A stretch of 20,423 nucleotides of DNA from Pseudomonadota bacterium (GTDB lineage: Bacteria > Pseudomonadota > Alphaproteobacteria > Rhizobiales > Beijerinckiaceae). Under the pieces are notes generated by a model, which saw nothing but the letters and a program-made list of their open reading frames with translations, did no database searches and was not told where the DNA came from. Positions 13,915 to 20,423 of the stretch are shown here, piece by piece (within the stretch, counting starts at the first letter, position 1; each line of letters opens with the position of its first letter). A program made the translations under genes and the position numbers. The DNA is taken from contig JAFAEL010000205.1 of the NCBI GenBank assembly GCA_023423995.1, positions 1 to 20,423 on the forward strand, read 5' to 3'.

Positions 13915-14735
13915 ACGGTGGTTTGTCCAAGTTCGGCGCCCAGGAAGTCGGGCGTCTTCCAGCCAAGATGCTGTCCGGCATCGACGCAGATCAACTGCCC
14001 CGTGACATTGCGGGCCTGCGCCAGGAACAGGACGGCCTCCGCGATCTCAGCCGGTGCGATCGGGCGGGCCAGGGGCGTGCCGGCCGCTTCGGCGCGCATG
14101 CCCTCCTCGCCGTCGAAGGGATTCGGCGCGGTCGGGCCCGGACCTATGGCGTTCACGCGGATGCGGCGCGCCGCATAGGCCTGAGCCATGGTTTGCGTCG
14201 CGGTCCAGAGGGCGGACTTGGCGAGCGTGTAGGAGAAATAGGCGGGGTTCGGCCGAAGCACGCGCTGGTCGATGATGTTGACCACGGAGGCTTCGGTCCC
14301 GTCCGGGACCTGCGCGGCGAACGCGCTCGCCAGGAGGACGGGGGCGCGGAGGTTTACGGCGAAGTGCCGGTCGAGGAGATGGGGATCCGGGCTGTCCGCG
14401 CTGTCCGGCTCGAAAAGCGCGGCCGAGTTGACCAGCAGGGTCAGGGGCCCGAGCGCGGCATTGGCCGTATCCAGGATCGCGTTCGGGGATGCGGGGTCGG
14501 CGAGGTCGGCCGCCACGACGGCGGCTCGCCGGCCGCCTGCTCCGATGCGGCTCGCAACAGCCTCCGCCTCGTGCCGCGATGCGGGACTGCAATGCAGGGC
14601 GACGTCGTAGCCGGCCGCGGCCAGCCCTTCGGCTATCGCGAGGCCGATCCTCCGAACCGCACCGGTCACAAGCGCGCTCTTGATGGCCGATCGATCGGCC
14701 GGTCCCGGACCGGCCAGGGAACCTGCTTGGCTCAT
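13911..14735 (-). CDS. SDR oxidoreductase of the pteridine reductase/FolM type
   Basis: A 274-residue short-chain dehydrogenase. Its nucleotide-binding motif is TGAVRRIG at 24-31, the TGxxxRxG form seen in pteridine reductase (PTR1) and dihydromonapterin reductase (FolM), not the TGxxxGxG of classical SDRs. The catalytic Ser is replaced by Asp, D156 in NIIDQRV, followed by Y169 and K173 (YTLAK). PTR1 has the same Asp-Tyr-Lys set. LVNSAALFEPD at 101-111 parallels the PTR1 substrate-loop region, and IGPGPT at 197-202 is conserved. I infer an NADPH-dependent reductase of a pterin or similar compound. Start ATG at 14733-14735, 42 bases after the GH63-like gene, and stop overlapping the M20 start. 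Whether the neighbours share a pathway is unclear. Confidence 0.85.
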   Translation of the reverse strand: MSQAGSLAGPGPADRSAIKSALVTGAVRRIGLAIAEGLAAAGYDVALHCSPASRHEAEAVASRIGAGGRRAAVVAADLADPASPNAILDTANAALGPLTLLVNSAALFEPDSADSPDPHLLDRHFAVNLRAPVLLASAFAAQVPDGTEASVVNIIDQRVLRPNPAYFSYTLAKSALWTATQTMAQAYAARRIRVNAIGPGPTAPNPFDGEEGMRAEAAGTPLARPIAPAEIAEAVLFLAQARNVTGQLICVDAGQHLGWKTPDFLGAELGQTTV

Positions 14736-14777
14736 AGCCGGCTCATAGGTCCGAATGGGACGACTGGAAAGAACGGC

Positions 14778-17456
14778 TTAGAACCCTGTCGCGCCGGCCC
14801 GGATCATGCGGCTGCGGAGGAGATTGAGGATGAGAGCCGTCCAGCCTGTCTGATGCGAGGCGCCGAGGCCGCGGCCCGTGTCGCCGTCGAAGAACTCGTG
14901 GAACAGGAGGTTCGAGTCAGCCGCGGCGCCGCCCGGGTCTTCGCCGAAGCAGGGCCGGTGTCCGGCCGCGTCCTTCAGGAAGAGCGAGACGAGGCGGTCC
15001 TCGAGTGCGTCTGCGATGGCCGCGAGTGTGTGGTGATCGCCGGAGCCCGTCGGGTATTCGACCAGGAAATCGTCGCCGTAATAGGTGTGGAAGCGCCGGA
15101 TTGCTTCGATGAGCAAGTAGTTCAACGGCATCCACACCGGGCCGCGCCAGTTCGAGTTGCCGCCGAACATGTTCGAGGTCGATTCTGCCGGGTCGTAGCG
15201 GACCGTGAAGGAGGTCCCGAAGGCCTCGAACGTGTAGGGCTGGTCCTTGTGCCGCCTGGAGAGGGAGCGGATCCCGAAGGGGGACAGGAACTCGCTTTCG
15301 TCCAGCATGCGCCGGAGGAGCGCCTTCATGCGGTGGCCGCGGAGCAGCGAGAGCAGCTTGCGGTCGCGGACGCCGCCCTCCGTCCAGCGCGAGACGAGTT
15401 TGGCGAGCTGCGGGCGATTTTCGAGCACCCAATTCAGCCGCCGCGCGAAGTCGGGCAGCCTCTGGAGCATGTCGGGATCGAGAACTTCGACGGCGAAAAG
15501 CGGAACCAGGCCCACGATGGACCGAACCCGGAGCGGCACCATCCGGCCGCCCGGCATATCCACCTCGTCGTAATAGAACTCGTCCTCCTCGTCCCAGAGG
15601 CCGAACCCTTCCCCGCCCATGTCCGTCATCGCCTCGGCGATGAACAGGAAGTGCTCGAAGAACTTCGAGGCGGTGCTCTCGTACACGTCGTTGTGGAGCG
15701 CCAGCTCGAGGGCGATCCGCATCATGTTAAGGGCGTACATCGCCATCCAGGCCGTGCCGTCGGCCTGATGCACCCGTCCGAAGCCGGGCGGCGGCCGGGA
15801 TCGGTCGAAGACGCCGACATTGTCCAGGCCGAGGAAGCCGCCCTGGAAGACGTTGCGCCCCTCCGAATCCTTGCGGTTCACCCACCAGGTGAAGTTGATC
15901 AGGAGCTTGTGGAAGACGCCCTCCAGGAAGGCGAGATCGCCGCGGCCGCCCCTCCTCTCGCGGTCGATCTCGAAGACCCGGAACGCCGCCCAGGCGTGGA
16001 CGGGCGGGTTGGTGTCGCCGAACTCCCACTCATAGGCAGGCAGCTGCCCGTTCGGGTGCATCAGCCATTCGCGGGTCAGCAGCAGGAGCTGCTTCTTGGC
16101 GAGGTCGGGGTCGAGCAGTGCCATGGGAATGCAGTGGAAGGCGAGGTCCCAGGCCGCGAACCAGGGATATTCCCACTTGTCCGGCATCAGGAGGATGTCG
16201 GCGGTCGAGAGGTGCTGCCAGGCGGCATTCCGGCCATGCCGGCGCTCGCCGGGCGGGCGCGGCTGCAAGGGGTCGCCGTCGAGCCAGAGGCGGACGTCGT
16301 AGCGGTAGAACTGCTTCGACCAGATCAGTCCGGCTGCGGCCTGCCGGAAGACGAGGCGGGAATCGGCGTCCAGCCCGTCGCACAATCCGTCGTAGAAGGC
16401 GTCCGCCTCGGCGACGCGCCGGCGCAGCATCCTGTCCGCCGCATCGACCGGCCGGACGCGGCGACCGGCCGAGAGGCGCAGGCGTACCTGCATGCTGCCG
16501 CCCGGCGGGAGCGTAGCCCGGTAGACGAGGCCGGCCCGGGTGCCCGCCTCGCGGGAGATTGCCGCCTCCTCGCCTTCCACGAGTGCGGCGTGGACGCCGT
16601 CCTTGAACGGGCCGGGCGCATCCTGCTCCCCGGCGTGGAGGCGGCGGTTCGTCTCGTTCTCGCAGAAGAGGATCTCGGGCTCGCCGTCATGGACGAGGCG
16701 GTAGCTCCCGATCCGGGGATGCTCGCACAGGATCCCGGCGGCACCGGGCTCCAGAACCATGCGCGGCCGCCACGGGACGGCATCGGATCGCCAGGACCAG
16801 ATATTCCTGAAGGTCAAGAGCGGCACGAGATGGAGCCGGGCAGGCTCGCTGCCGCGGTTCGTCGCTGTCACCACGACGTGGGTGTCGTCGTCATCCTCCT
16901 TCGCGTACTCGACCGTCACGTCGAAGAACCGATCGCCGTCGAAGATGCCCGTCTCGGAGATCTCGAATTCGGGCCTCTCGCGCCCCCGCCGCCGGCTCTC
17001 ATCGGCGAGTTCCTCGTAGGGGAACGCCGCCTGCGGATAGCGGTAGAAGTATTTCAGGTAGGAGTGGCTCGGGGTGGCATCGAGGTAGTGGTAGACCTCC
17101 TTCACGTCCTCGCCGTGATTGCCCTCCTCGTTGGCGAGGCCGAACAGGCGCTCCTTCAGGATGCGGTCGCGGCCGTTCCAGAAGGCGAGCGAGAAGCAGA
17201 GAAGCGAGCGGTCGTCCGAGATGCCCGCGATCCCGTCCTCGCCCCATCGGTAGGCCCGGGAGCGGGCGTGCTCATGCGTGAAGGAGCTCCAGGCATTGCC
17301 GTCGGCGCTGTAATCCTCGCGCACCGTGCCCCATTGCCGCTCGGCGAGGTACGGCCCCCAGAGCCGCCATTCCTTGTCGCCGCGCGTCATCTCGGCGATG
17401 CGCCTGCGCTCGGCCCAGAGATCGACCTCGTCCCGTTCGTCGCTCGCGGCTGTCAT
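14778..17456 (-). CDS. GH63-like (MGH1-type) glycoside hydrolase
   Basis: This 892-residue cytoplasmic protein (no signal peptide) looks like a glycoside hydrolase family 63 glucosidase. An N-terminal beta-rich domain spans roughly 30-350, and an (alpha/alpha)6 barrel follows at about 365-890. Recognisable barrel motifs are [11 protein letters not shown] at 431-441 with candidate acid D437, [16 protein letters not shown] at 767-782, and a late HEFFDGDTG at 853-861 with candidate base E854. Characterised bacterial GH63 members include an alpha-glucosidase (YgjK), mannosylglycerate hydrolase and glucosylglycerate hydrolase, so a compatible-solute or glucan substrate is possible; I cannot choose. 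Start ATG at 17454-17456, with no strong ribosome-binding site. It is the first gene of the GH63-SDR-M20 leftward run. Catalytic residues are inferred by motif position only. Confidence 0.82.
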   Translation of the reverse strand: MTAASDERDEVDLWAERRRIAEMTRGDKEWRLWGPYLAERQWGTVREDYSADGNAWSSFTHEHARSRAYRWGEDGIAGISDDRSLLCFSLAFWNGRDRILKERLFGLANEEGNHGEDVKEVYHYLDATPSHSYLKYFYRYPQAAFPYEELADESRRRGRERPEFEISETGIFDGDRFFDVTVEYAKEDDDDTHVVVTATNRGSEPARLHLVPLLTFRNIWSWRSDAVPWRPRMVLEPGAAGILCEHPRIGSYRLVHDGEPEILFCENETNRRLHAGEQDAPGPFKDGVHAALVEGEEAAISREAGTRAGLVYRATLPPGGSMQVRLRLSAGRRVRPVDAADRMLRRRVAEADAFYDGLCDGLDADSRLVFRQAAAGLIWSKQFYRYDVRLWLDGDPLQPRPPGERRHGRNAAWQHLSTADILLMPDKWEYPWFAAWDLAFHCIPMALLDPDLAKKQLLLLTREWLMHPNGQLPAYEWEFGDTNPPVHAWAAFRVFEIDRERRGGRGDLAFLEGVFHKLLINFTWWVNRKDSEGRNVFQGGFLGLDNVGVFDRSRPPPGFGRVHQADGTAWMAMYALNMMRIALELALHNDVYESTASKFFEHFLFIAEAMTDMGGEGFGLWDEEDEFYYDEVDMPGGRMVPLRVRSIVGLVPLFAVEVLDPDMLQRLPDFARRLNWVLENRPQLAKLVSRWTEGGVRDRKLLSLLRGHRMKALLRRMLDESEFLSPFGIRSLSRRHKDQPYTFEAFGTSFTVRYDPAESTSNMFGGNSNWRGPVWMPLNYLLIEAIRRFHTYYGDDFLVEYPTGSGDHHTLAAIADALEDRLVSLFLKDAAGHRPCFGEDPGGAAADSNLLFHEFFDGDTGRGLGASHQTGWTALILNLLRSRMIRAGATGF

Positions 17457-17697
17457 GGGGCAGGGAACACCGTCTCGAAACGGGTCGGATCACCTGGATC
17501 ATGCAACCCTCCCGCCAAACCGCAAACGGCGGCGCCTGTCGGGCGACCGTGCGGCCCTCGCGCTGCCTTGAAAACGCCTCCTCCCATGCCGAGCTTTACG
17601 CCGACCCGTGGTCCGGGCCCCTCTGGCGAGCGTGCCGGCGCTCTCGCGATGTCGGACCGATCCTACCGACACGGTCGCCGGCAAGAGGGTGAACGTT

Positions 17698-18012
17698 TTG
17701 GCGCTTCTCCAGGATCTTATTGCCACGCTCGTTTCCGTCCTGCTCCTCCAGCCGCTCGAGGCGGAGGTGAAGGAGAAGCTCGAGGGAGCCCGCGTCCCCC
17801 AGGCCGTCGTGACGGAGGTCCTCTCCTGTGCCCGGGCGGCGGCGCCGATCGTGGTGCAGCGGGCGGCTTCGGACCCGGTCTGGGCCATGTCGAGCGTCGT
17901 CCGGGTCTGGCTGGGCACCGCCCGGCCGGAGGCGCTCCTCCTCGAAGCCGCGCCGGGCTGCGGCCCGGCCGTCGCCGGCGCACGGCCCTTCCTCGCCGGC
18001 CGCTCGGCGTGA
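17698..18012 (+). CDS. Uncharacterised small protein upstream of ExoD
   Basis: I do not recognise this 104-residue protein. It begins with a hydrophobic stretch (residues 3-20, LLQDLIATLVSVLLLQPL) followed by a charged helix-like segment EAEVKEKLEGARVPQAVV, a Cys at 44, and a mixed alpha region with WAMSSVVRVWLG at 62-73. The C terminus is rich in Ala, Gly and Pro. TTG at 17698-17700 is chosen because GAGGG lies eight bases before it; GTG at 17689 is in frame but has the purines abutting it. The frame is open back to 17608. It ends 13 bases before the ExoD start, so the two are probably one transcript. An open frame of this size can arise by chance in such GC-rich DNA; the ribosome-binding site and spacing argue it is real. 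Confidence 0.6.
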   Translation: MALLQDLIATLVSVLLLQPLEAEVKEKLEGARVPQAVVTEVLSCARAAAPIVVQRAASDPVWAMSSVVRVWLGTARPEALLLEAAPGCGPAVAGARPFLAGRSA

Positions 18013-18025
18013 CGGGCCCCCGCTC

Positions 18026-18676
18026 GTGACGCTCGCAACCCCCCTGCGCAGCTCCCTGGCGCGGCAGCGCGGCAGCCGCACGCCGGGAGCCGTCACCCGC
18101 CCCGTCATGGATCTCGCCGGGATCCTGCGGACGAAGCACGTCACGGTCGGAGAACTCGTCGACAGGCTGGGCCACAAGGGATTTGGGCTGGCCCTGCTCG
18201 TGCTCACGCTGCCGGCCATCGTGCCGACACCCGGCCCGGTCGGGATGATCTTCGGGACCGTGATCGCCCTCATGGCGCTTCAGGTGATGGCCGGCGCGCG
18301 GCGGCTGTGGCTGCCGGACGTCCTCAGGCGACGTGCGCTGCCCGGCCCGGCTCTCCGGCGCGGGATCGCCTGGTGCCTGCCCTCCTTTGCCCGTGCGGAA
18401 CGGTGGCTCACCAAGCGGCGCCTCGCCTTCCTGACGAGGGGCCGGGCGAGGGCGCTGCTCGGGCTGCCGATGTTCGTTCTCGCCGTCGTGATCGCGCTGC
18501 CGATCCCGTTCGGCAACACGGCACCCGCGGTCGCCCTGCTGGTCTTCGCGCTGGGCTTCATCGCCCGTGACGGCGCCGCGATCGCCGCAGGACTCGTCCT
18601 CGCGGCCGTCGCCATGGCCTGGACGGCCTTCCTGGTCTTCGCCGGGGCAAGCGTGGTCGGCTGGGCGACGGCCTGA
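18026..18676 (+). CDS. exoD: ExoD family exopolysaccharide synthesis membrane protein
   Basis: ExoD proteins are small inner-membrane proteins first found through Sinorhizobium mutants altered in exopolysaccharide and in nodule invasion; their biochemical role is unknown. The family pattern is clear: VGELVDRLGHKGFGLALLVLTLP at about 41-63, then the IVPTPGPVG turn (65-73), ALQVMAGARRLWLPDVL at 84-100, and two pairs of hydrophobic segments near 145-175 and 186-210. PIPFGNTAPA at 160-169 is also typical. The start is GTG at 18026-18028, giving 216 residues; it has no good ribosome-binding site. ATG at 18107 (MDLAGI) is a possible alternative that would still keep the whole domain. Upstream is the small unknown protein; downstream lysR converges with only 19 bases between stops. 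Confidence 0.88.
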   Translation: MTLATPLRSSLARQRGSRTPGAVTRPVMDLAGILRTKHVTVGELVDRLGHKGFGLALLVLTLPAIVPTPGPVGMIFGTVIALMALQVMAGARRLWLPDVLRRRALPGPALRRGIAWCLPSFARAERWLTKRRLAFLTRGRARALLGLPMFVLAVVIALPIPFGNTAPAVALLVFALGFIARDGAAIAAGLVLAAVAMAWTAFLVFAGASVVGWATA

Positions 18677-18695
18677 GCCGGCCGGCCTAACGCCT

Positions 18696-19538
18696 CTAGC
18701 CCAGCCCGGCCCGCACGGCGGCCGCCAGGGAGCGCGTGGCGGCGGCCGATTCAGGCGAGCTTGTTCGGGCGAGGAGTACGATCTCGGACGGGGTCAGCTT
18801 CGGCAGGCCGAGTTCCGGCCCGCGGTCGGGCATGCCGCCGGAGGCCGTGAGCCCCATCGGGGCGATGCCGAGCCCGGCCCGGACGCCCGCCAGCAGCGCC
18901 GCGCAGCTTCCGCCCACGAACGATTCGCGCCAGGCGATGCCGGCGGCTTCAAGCTGGCGGATCGCGGCACCGCGCACGCCGCAGGCCGGGCCGAGCGTGG
19001 CGAGGGGGATCGGCTGATCCGGCTGCAGGCTCAAGCCATCCGAAGCGCGCCACCCGACGGGGTCGGTGCCGAGGACTTCGCCATCGGGGCTGCCGCCGTC
19101 CCGCCGGATGATCGCCGCGTCGACCTCGCCGGTCTCGAACAGCTCCCTCATCTGGTGGGACAGGCCCATTCGGACCTCCAGTGCGGCCGCCCGTGGCAGG
19201 GCCGAGCGGACTTGCCGCAGCACGGGCTCCATCGACACCCCGAGCGCATGATCGCTCGCCGCGAGAGCGAAGCGGATGTCCGGCTCGGCCGAGAAGCGGA
19301 GCGCCTCGTCGTGGGCCGCAAGGAGCGCCCGGGCCCGAGCCAGGAAGGCCTCGCCGTCGCTCGTCAGGCGCACAAAGCGGGGCGTGCGCTCGAGAAGCCT
19401 GCGGCCGAGCAGGGCCTCGAGGGTCCTGAGCCGCTGGCTGACGACGGGCTGGACGGTGCCGGCGGCCTCGGCGGCCCGGGTCAGGTTTCCGAACTCCGCC
19501 GCAAGGACGAACAGCCGGACTGACGCGAGGTCGAGCAT
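18696..19538 (-). CDS. LysR-type transcriptional regulator
   Basis: A 280-residue LysR-family DNA-binding regulator. The winged helix-turn-helix is at about 4-62: LDLASVRLFVLAAEFGNLTRAAEA, then VVSQRLRTLEALLGRRLLERTPR and LTSDGEAFL, all family hallmarks. The effector-binding domain runs from about 88 to the end. It is divergent from the tautomerase gene across 94 bases, the classic arrangement in which a LysR protein controls the adjacent gene and itself. The effector cannot be told. Start ATG at 19536-19538. Note a slightly short C-terminal domain, at the low end of the usual 290-310 total. Confidence 0.93.
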   Translation of the reverse strand: MLDLASVRLFVLAAEFGNLTRAAEAAGTVQPVVSQRLRTLEALLGRRLLERTPRFVRLTSDGEAFLARARALLAAHDEALRFSAEPDIRFALAASDHALGVSMEPVLRQVRSALPRAAALEVRMGLSHQMRELFETGEVDAAIIRRDGGSPDGEVLGTDPVGWRASDGLSLQPDQPIPLATLGPACGVRGAAIRQLEAAGIAWRESFVGGSCAALLAGVRAGLGIAPMGLTASGGMPDRGPELGLPKLTPSEIVLLARTSSPESAAATRSLAAAVRAGLG

Positions 19539-19550
19539 GATCGCGTTTCG

Positions 19551-19575
19551 CTATGGTAGATCGTGTCCATCATAG
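19551..19575. promoter_or_regulatory. Candidate LysR operator between lysR and tautomerase
   Basis: CTATG at 19551-19555 and CATAG at 19571-19575 form inverted arms, and inside them ATGG at 19553-19556 pairs with CCAT at 19567-19570. This AT-richer dyad sits in an otherwise GC-rich 94-base divergent gap. LysR boxes are usually T-N11-A within a short dyad; the spacing here is longer (15 bases between the outer arms), so the match is suggestive only. Confidence 0.4.
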
Positions 19576-19632
19576 CCTTCCGCTCTGTAGAGGGAAGCGC
19601 GAGATCGCGGCGGACAGACGAGAGGACGCGCC

Positions 19633-20037
19633 ATGCCGATGATCACGGTCAGATACGTCACCCCGGAGCCGCGGCCCGAACTGCGCCGCGAGATCGCGGC
19701 GCTCGCCGGCCGGCTCGCCGCGGAGCGGCTGGGCAAGGACCCGGGCGTCACGGCGGTGCTCGTCGAAGCGGCCGACCCGGATGGCTGGTTCATCGCCGGC
19801 CGGCTCCCGGCGGAGGCCGGGCTGTCGGCCTTCTGGCTCGACATCAAGATCACGGCCGGGACGAACGTGAAGGGCGAGACCGCCGGCTTCGTCCAGGCCG
19901 CCTTCGAGGGGATGGAGCGGCTGCTCGGCCCCCTGCACGAGGAGAGCTACGTGCTCGTCCACGCGGTCGACGGGGATGCTTACGGGTATGGCGGCCGGAC
20001 CCAGAACGGGCGCTGGGCCGCGGCGCATCCAGGCTGA
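19633..20037 (+). CDS. Tautomerase superfamily protein (4-oxalocrotonate tautomerase-like)
   Basis: The 134-residue protein begins MPMITVRYVTP. Removal of the initiator Met would leave an N-terminal proline, the catalytic base of the tautomerase superfamily. This beta-alpha-beta opening is followed by a longer form typical of single-domain members, ending GYGGRTQNGRW (a conserved pattern in this group). Arg residues at the positions after the first strand and the LDIKITAGTN region are compatible with an active-site role but cannot be assigned exactly. Function may be isomerisation of a 2-oxo or enol acid in aromatic or related degradation; the substrate is unknown. Ribosome-binding purines GAGAGGA lie seven bases before the ATG. 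It is divergent from the LysR gene, which probably regulates it. Confidence 0.85.
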   Translation: MPMITVRYVTPEPRPELRREIAALAGRLAAERLGKDPGVTAVLVEAADPDGWFIAGRLPAEAGLSAFWLDIKITAGTNVKGETAGFVQAAFEGMERLLGPLHEESYVLVHAVDGDAYGYGGRTQNGRWAAAHPG

Positions 20038-20047
20038 GAGCGAGCGA

Positions 20048-20068
20048 GGGCCGGCGATAGGCCGGCCC
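20048..20068. terminator. Perfect 8-bp hairpin between tautomerase and greA ends
   Basis: GGGCCGGC at 20048-20055 and GCCGGCCC at 20061-20068 form a perfect eight-pair stem with loop GATAG. It lies 10 bases past the tautomerase stop and six bases before the greA stop on the other strand, so it could end both transcripts. No T-run is present on either strand. Confidence 0.6.
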
Positions 20069-20074
20069 CGTCAA

Positions 20075-20423
20075 CTACCGAAAGGCGACGTCGACGATCT
20101 CGTATGACTTGCCGCCGCCCGGGGTCGAGACCTCGACGGTGTCGCCGACACCCTTGCCGATGAGAGCCCGCGCGACCGGGGACGAGATCGAGACGCGGCC
20201 GGACTTCACGTCCGCTTCCGGGTCGCCGACGATCTGGTAGATGCGCTCCTGCTCGGTGTCTTCGTCCACGAGCTTCACGGTTGCGCCGAACTTGATCTTG
20301 TCGCCCGTGAGCCTCGCCACGTCGATGATGTCCGCACGGGCGATCATCGATTCGAGCTCCATGATCCGGCCCTCGTTCAGGGACTGGTTCTCCTTGGCGG
20401 CGTGGTACTCCGCGTTCTCGGAC
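20075..20423 (-). CDS. greA: Transcription elongation factor GreA (N terminus outside window)
   Basis: GreA enters the RNA polymerase secondary channel and stimulates cleavage of backtracked RNA. The visible 115 or so residues match GreA throughout: [20 protein letters not shown] (coiled-coil tip just after the acidic catalytic pair), [47 protein letters not shown] and the [13 protein letters not shown] ending. GreA is about 157 residues, so roughly 40 N-terminal residues lie past the window end. The start is beyond the window; the ATG at 20362 is internal. The stop TAG is at 20075-20077. The gene reads leftward and converges on the tautomerase gene. Confidence 0.96.
   Translation of the reverse strand, partial: SENAEYHAAKENQSLNEGRIMELESMIARADIIDVARLTGDKIKFGATVKLVDEDTEQERIYQIVGDPEADVKSGRVSISSPVARALIGKGVGDTVEVSTPGGGKSYEIVDVAFR

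Noticed and set aside
12553..14178. Plus-strand 541-codon frame opposite the M20 gene
   Set aside because: Antisense shadow of a gene with full metal-site motifs.
17457..17697. EcfG-type general-stress promoter (GGAAC-N17-CGTT) between GH63 and the small gene
   Set aside because: GGAAC occurs at 17464-17468 but no CGTT follows at 16 or 17 bases, and the minus strand has no GGAAC.
13923..18029. Plus-strand open frame of 1368 codons spanning M20, SDR and GH63 genes
   Set aside because: It is a GC-driven shadow: it crosses three genes with clear families on the other strand, has no recognisable domain, and is made of low-complexity Arg, Ala, Gly, Asp and Glu.
18677..18686. GCCGGCCGGC palindrome between ExoD and lysR stops
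   Set aside because: Ten-base self-complementary runs are frequent in DNA this rich in G and C, and no loop is possible without losing pairs; not a convincing terminator.
1..20423. CRISPR array, tRNA, rRNA, insertion sequence, or phage genes
   Set aside because: No regularly spaced repeats, no cloverleaf-like segments in gaps, no transposase or integrase motifs, and no direct repeats flanking a block were seen.

Overview
The window reads as a chromosomal segment of a high-GC alphaproteobacterium, most likely of the order Hyphomicrobiales (Methylobacteriaceae, Bosea or Chelatococcus-like). This rests on protein style (GalU, RluB with long Arg/Gly/Pro tails, BBP2_2 porin, TctA/TctB, ExoD, FolM-like SDR), strong G/C bias at third codon positions, and GTG/TTG starts. 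The genus is inference. I see no rRNA, tRNA, CRISPR array, insertion sequence or phage gene; the layout is ordinary and tightly packed, with many 4-base ATGA overlaps and convergent pairs.

Layout. 1-2666 (+): the 3' part of galU, a class III nucleotide cyclase starting 7 bases after it, and a TVP38/TMEM64-type membrane protein. 2680-4685 (-): tctB-tctA, the two membrane subunits of a tripartite tricarboxylate transporter with no binding protein beside them. 4686-5062 is a 377-base gap without a gene. 5063-9011 (-): a signal-peptide-bearing outer-membrane beta-barrel protein (apparently starting at CTG), then rsmD and, upstream, rluB (order of transcription rluB-rsmD). 9035-9511 (+): tadA. 9508-11615 (-): an operon SDR -> GtrA -> fluoroacetate-dehalogenase-type hydrolase. 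11696-12595 (+): ketopantoate-reductase-like protein. 12721-17456 (-): GH63-like glycoside hydrolase -> pteridine-reductase-like SDR -> M20 amidohydrolase. 17698-18676 (+): a small unknown protein and ExoD. 18696-19538 (-) a LysR regulator divergent from a tautomerase (19633-20037, +). 20075-20423 (-): greA, cut by the window end.

Functional themes: RNA modification and translation fidelity (rluB, rsmD, tadA), transcript elongation (greA), sugar nucleotide and polysaccharide or envelope functions (galU, ExoD, GtrA, the outer-membrane barrel, possibly GH63), and small-molecule catabolism (TctAB, dehalogenase, M20 amidohydrolase, tautomerase). I do not see a convincing new multi-gene system. 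The points that best repay a second look are the complete fluoroacetate-dehalogenase active site, the apparent CTG start of the barrel protein, the disordered tails of RluB, the unidentified N-terminal domain of the cyclase, the orphan TctAB pair, and several clean hairpins at convergent gene ends.
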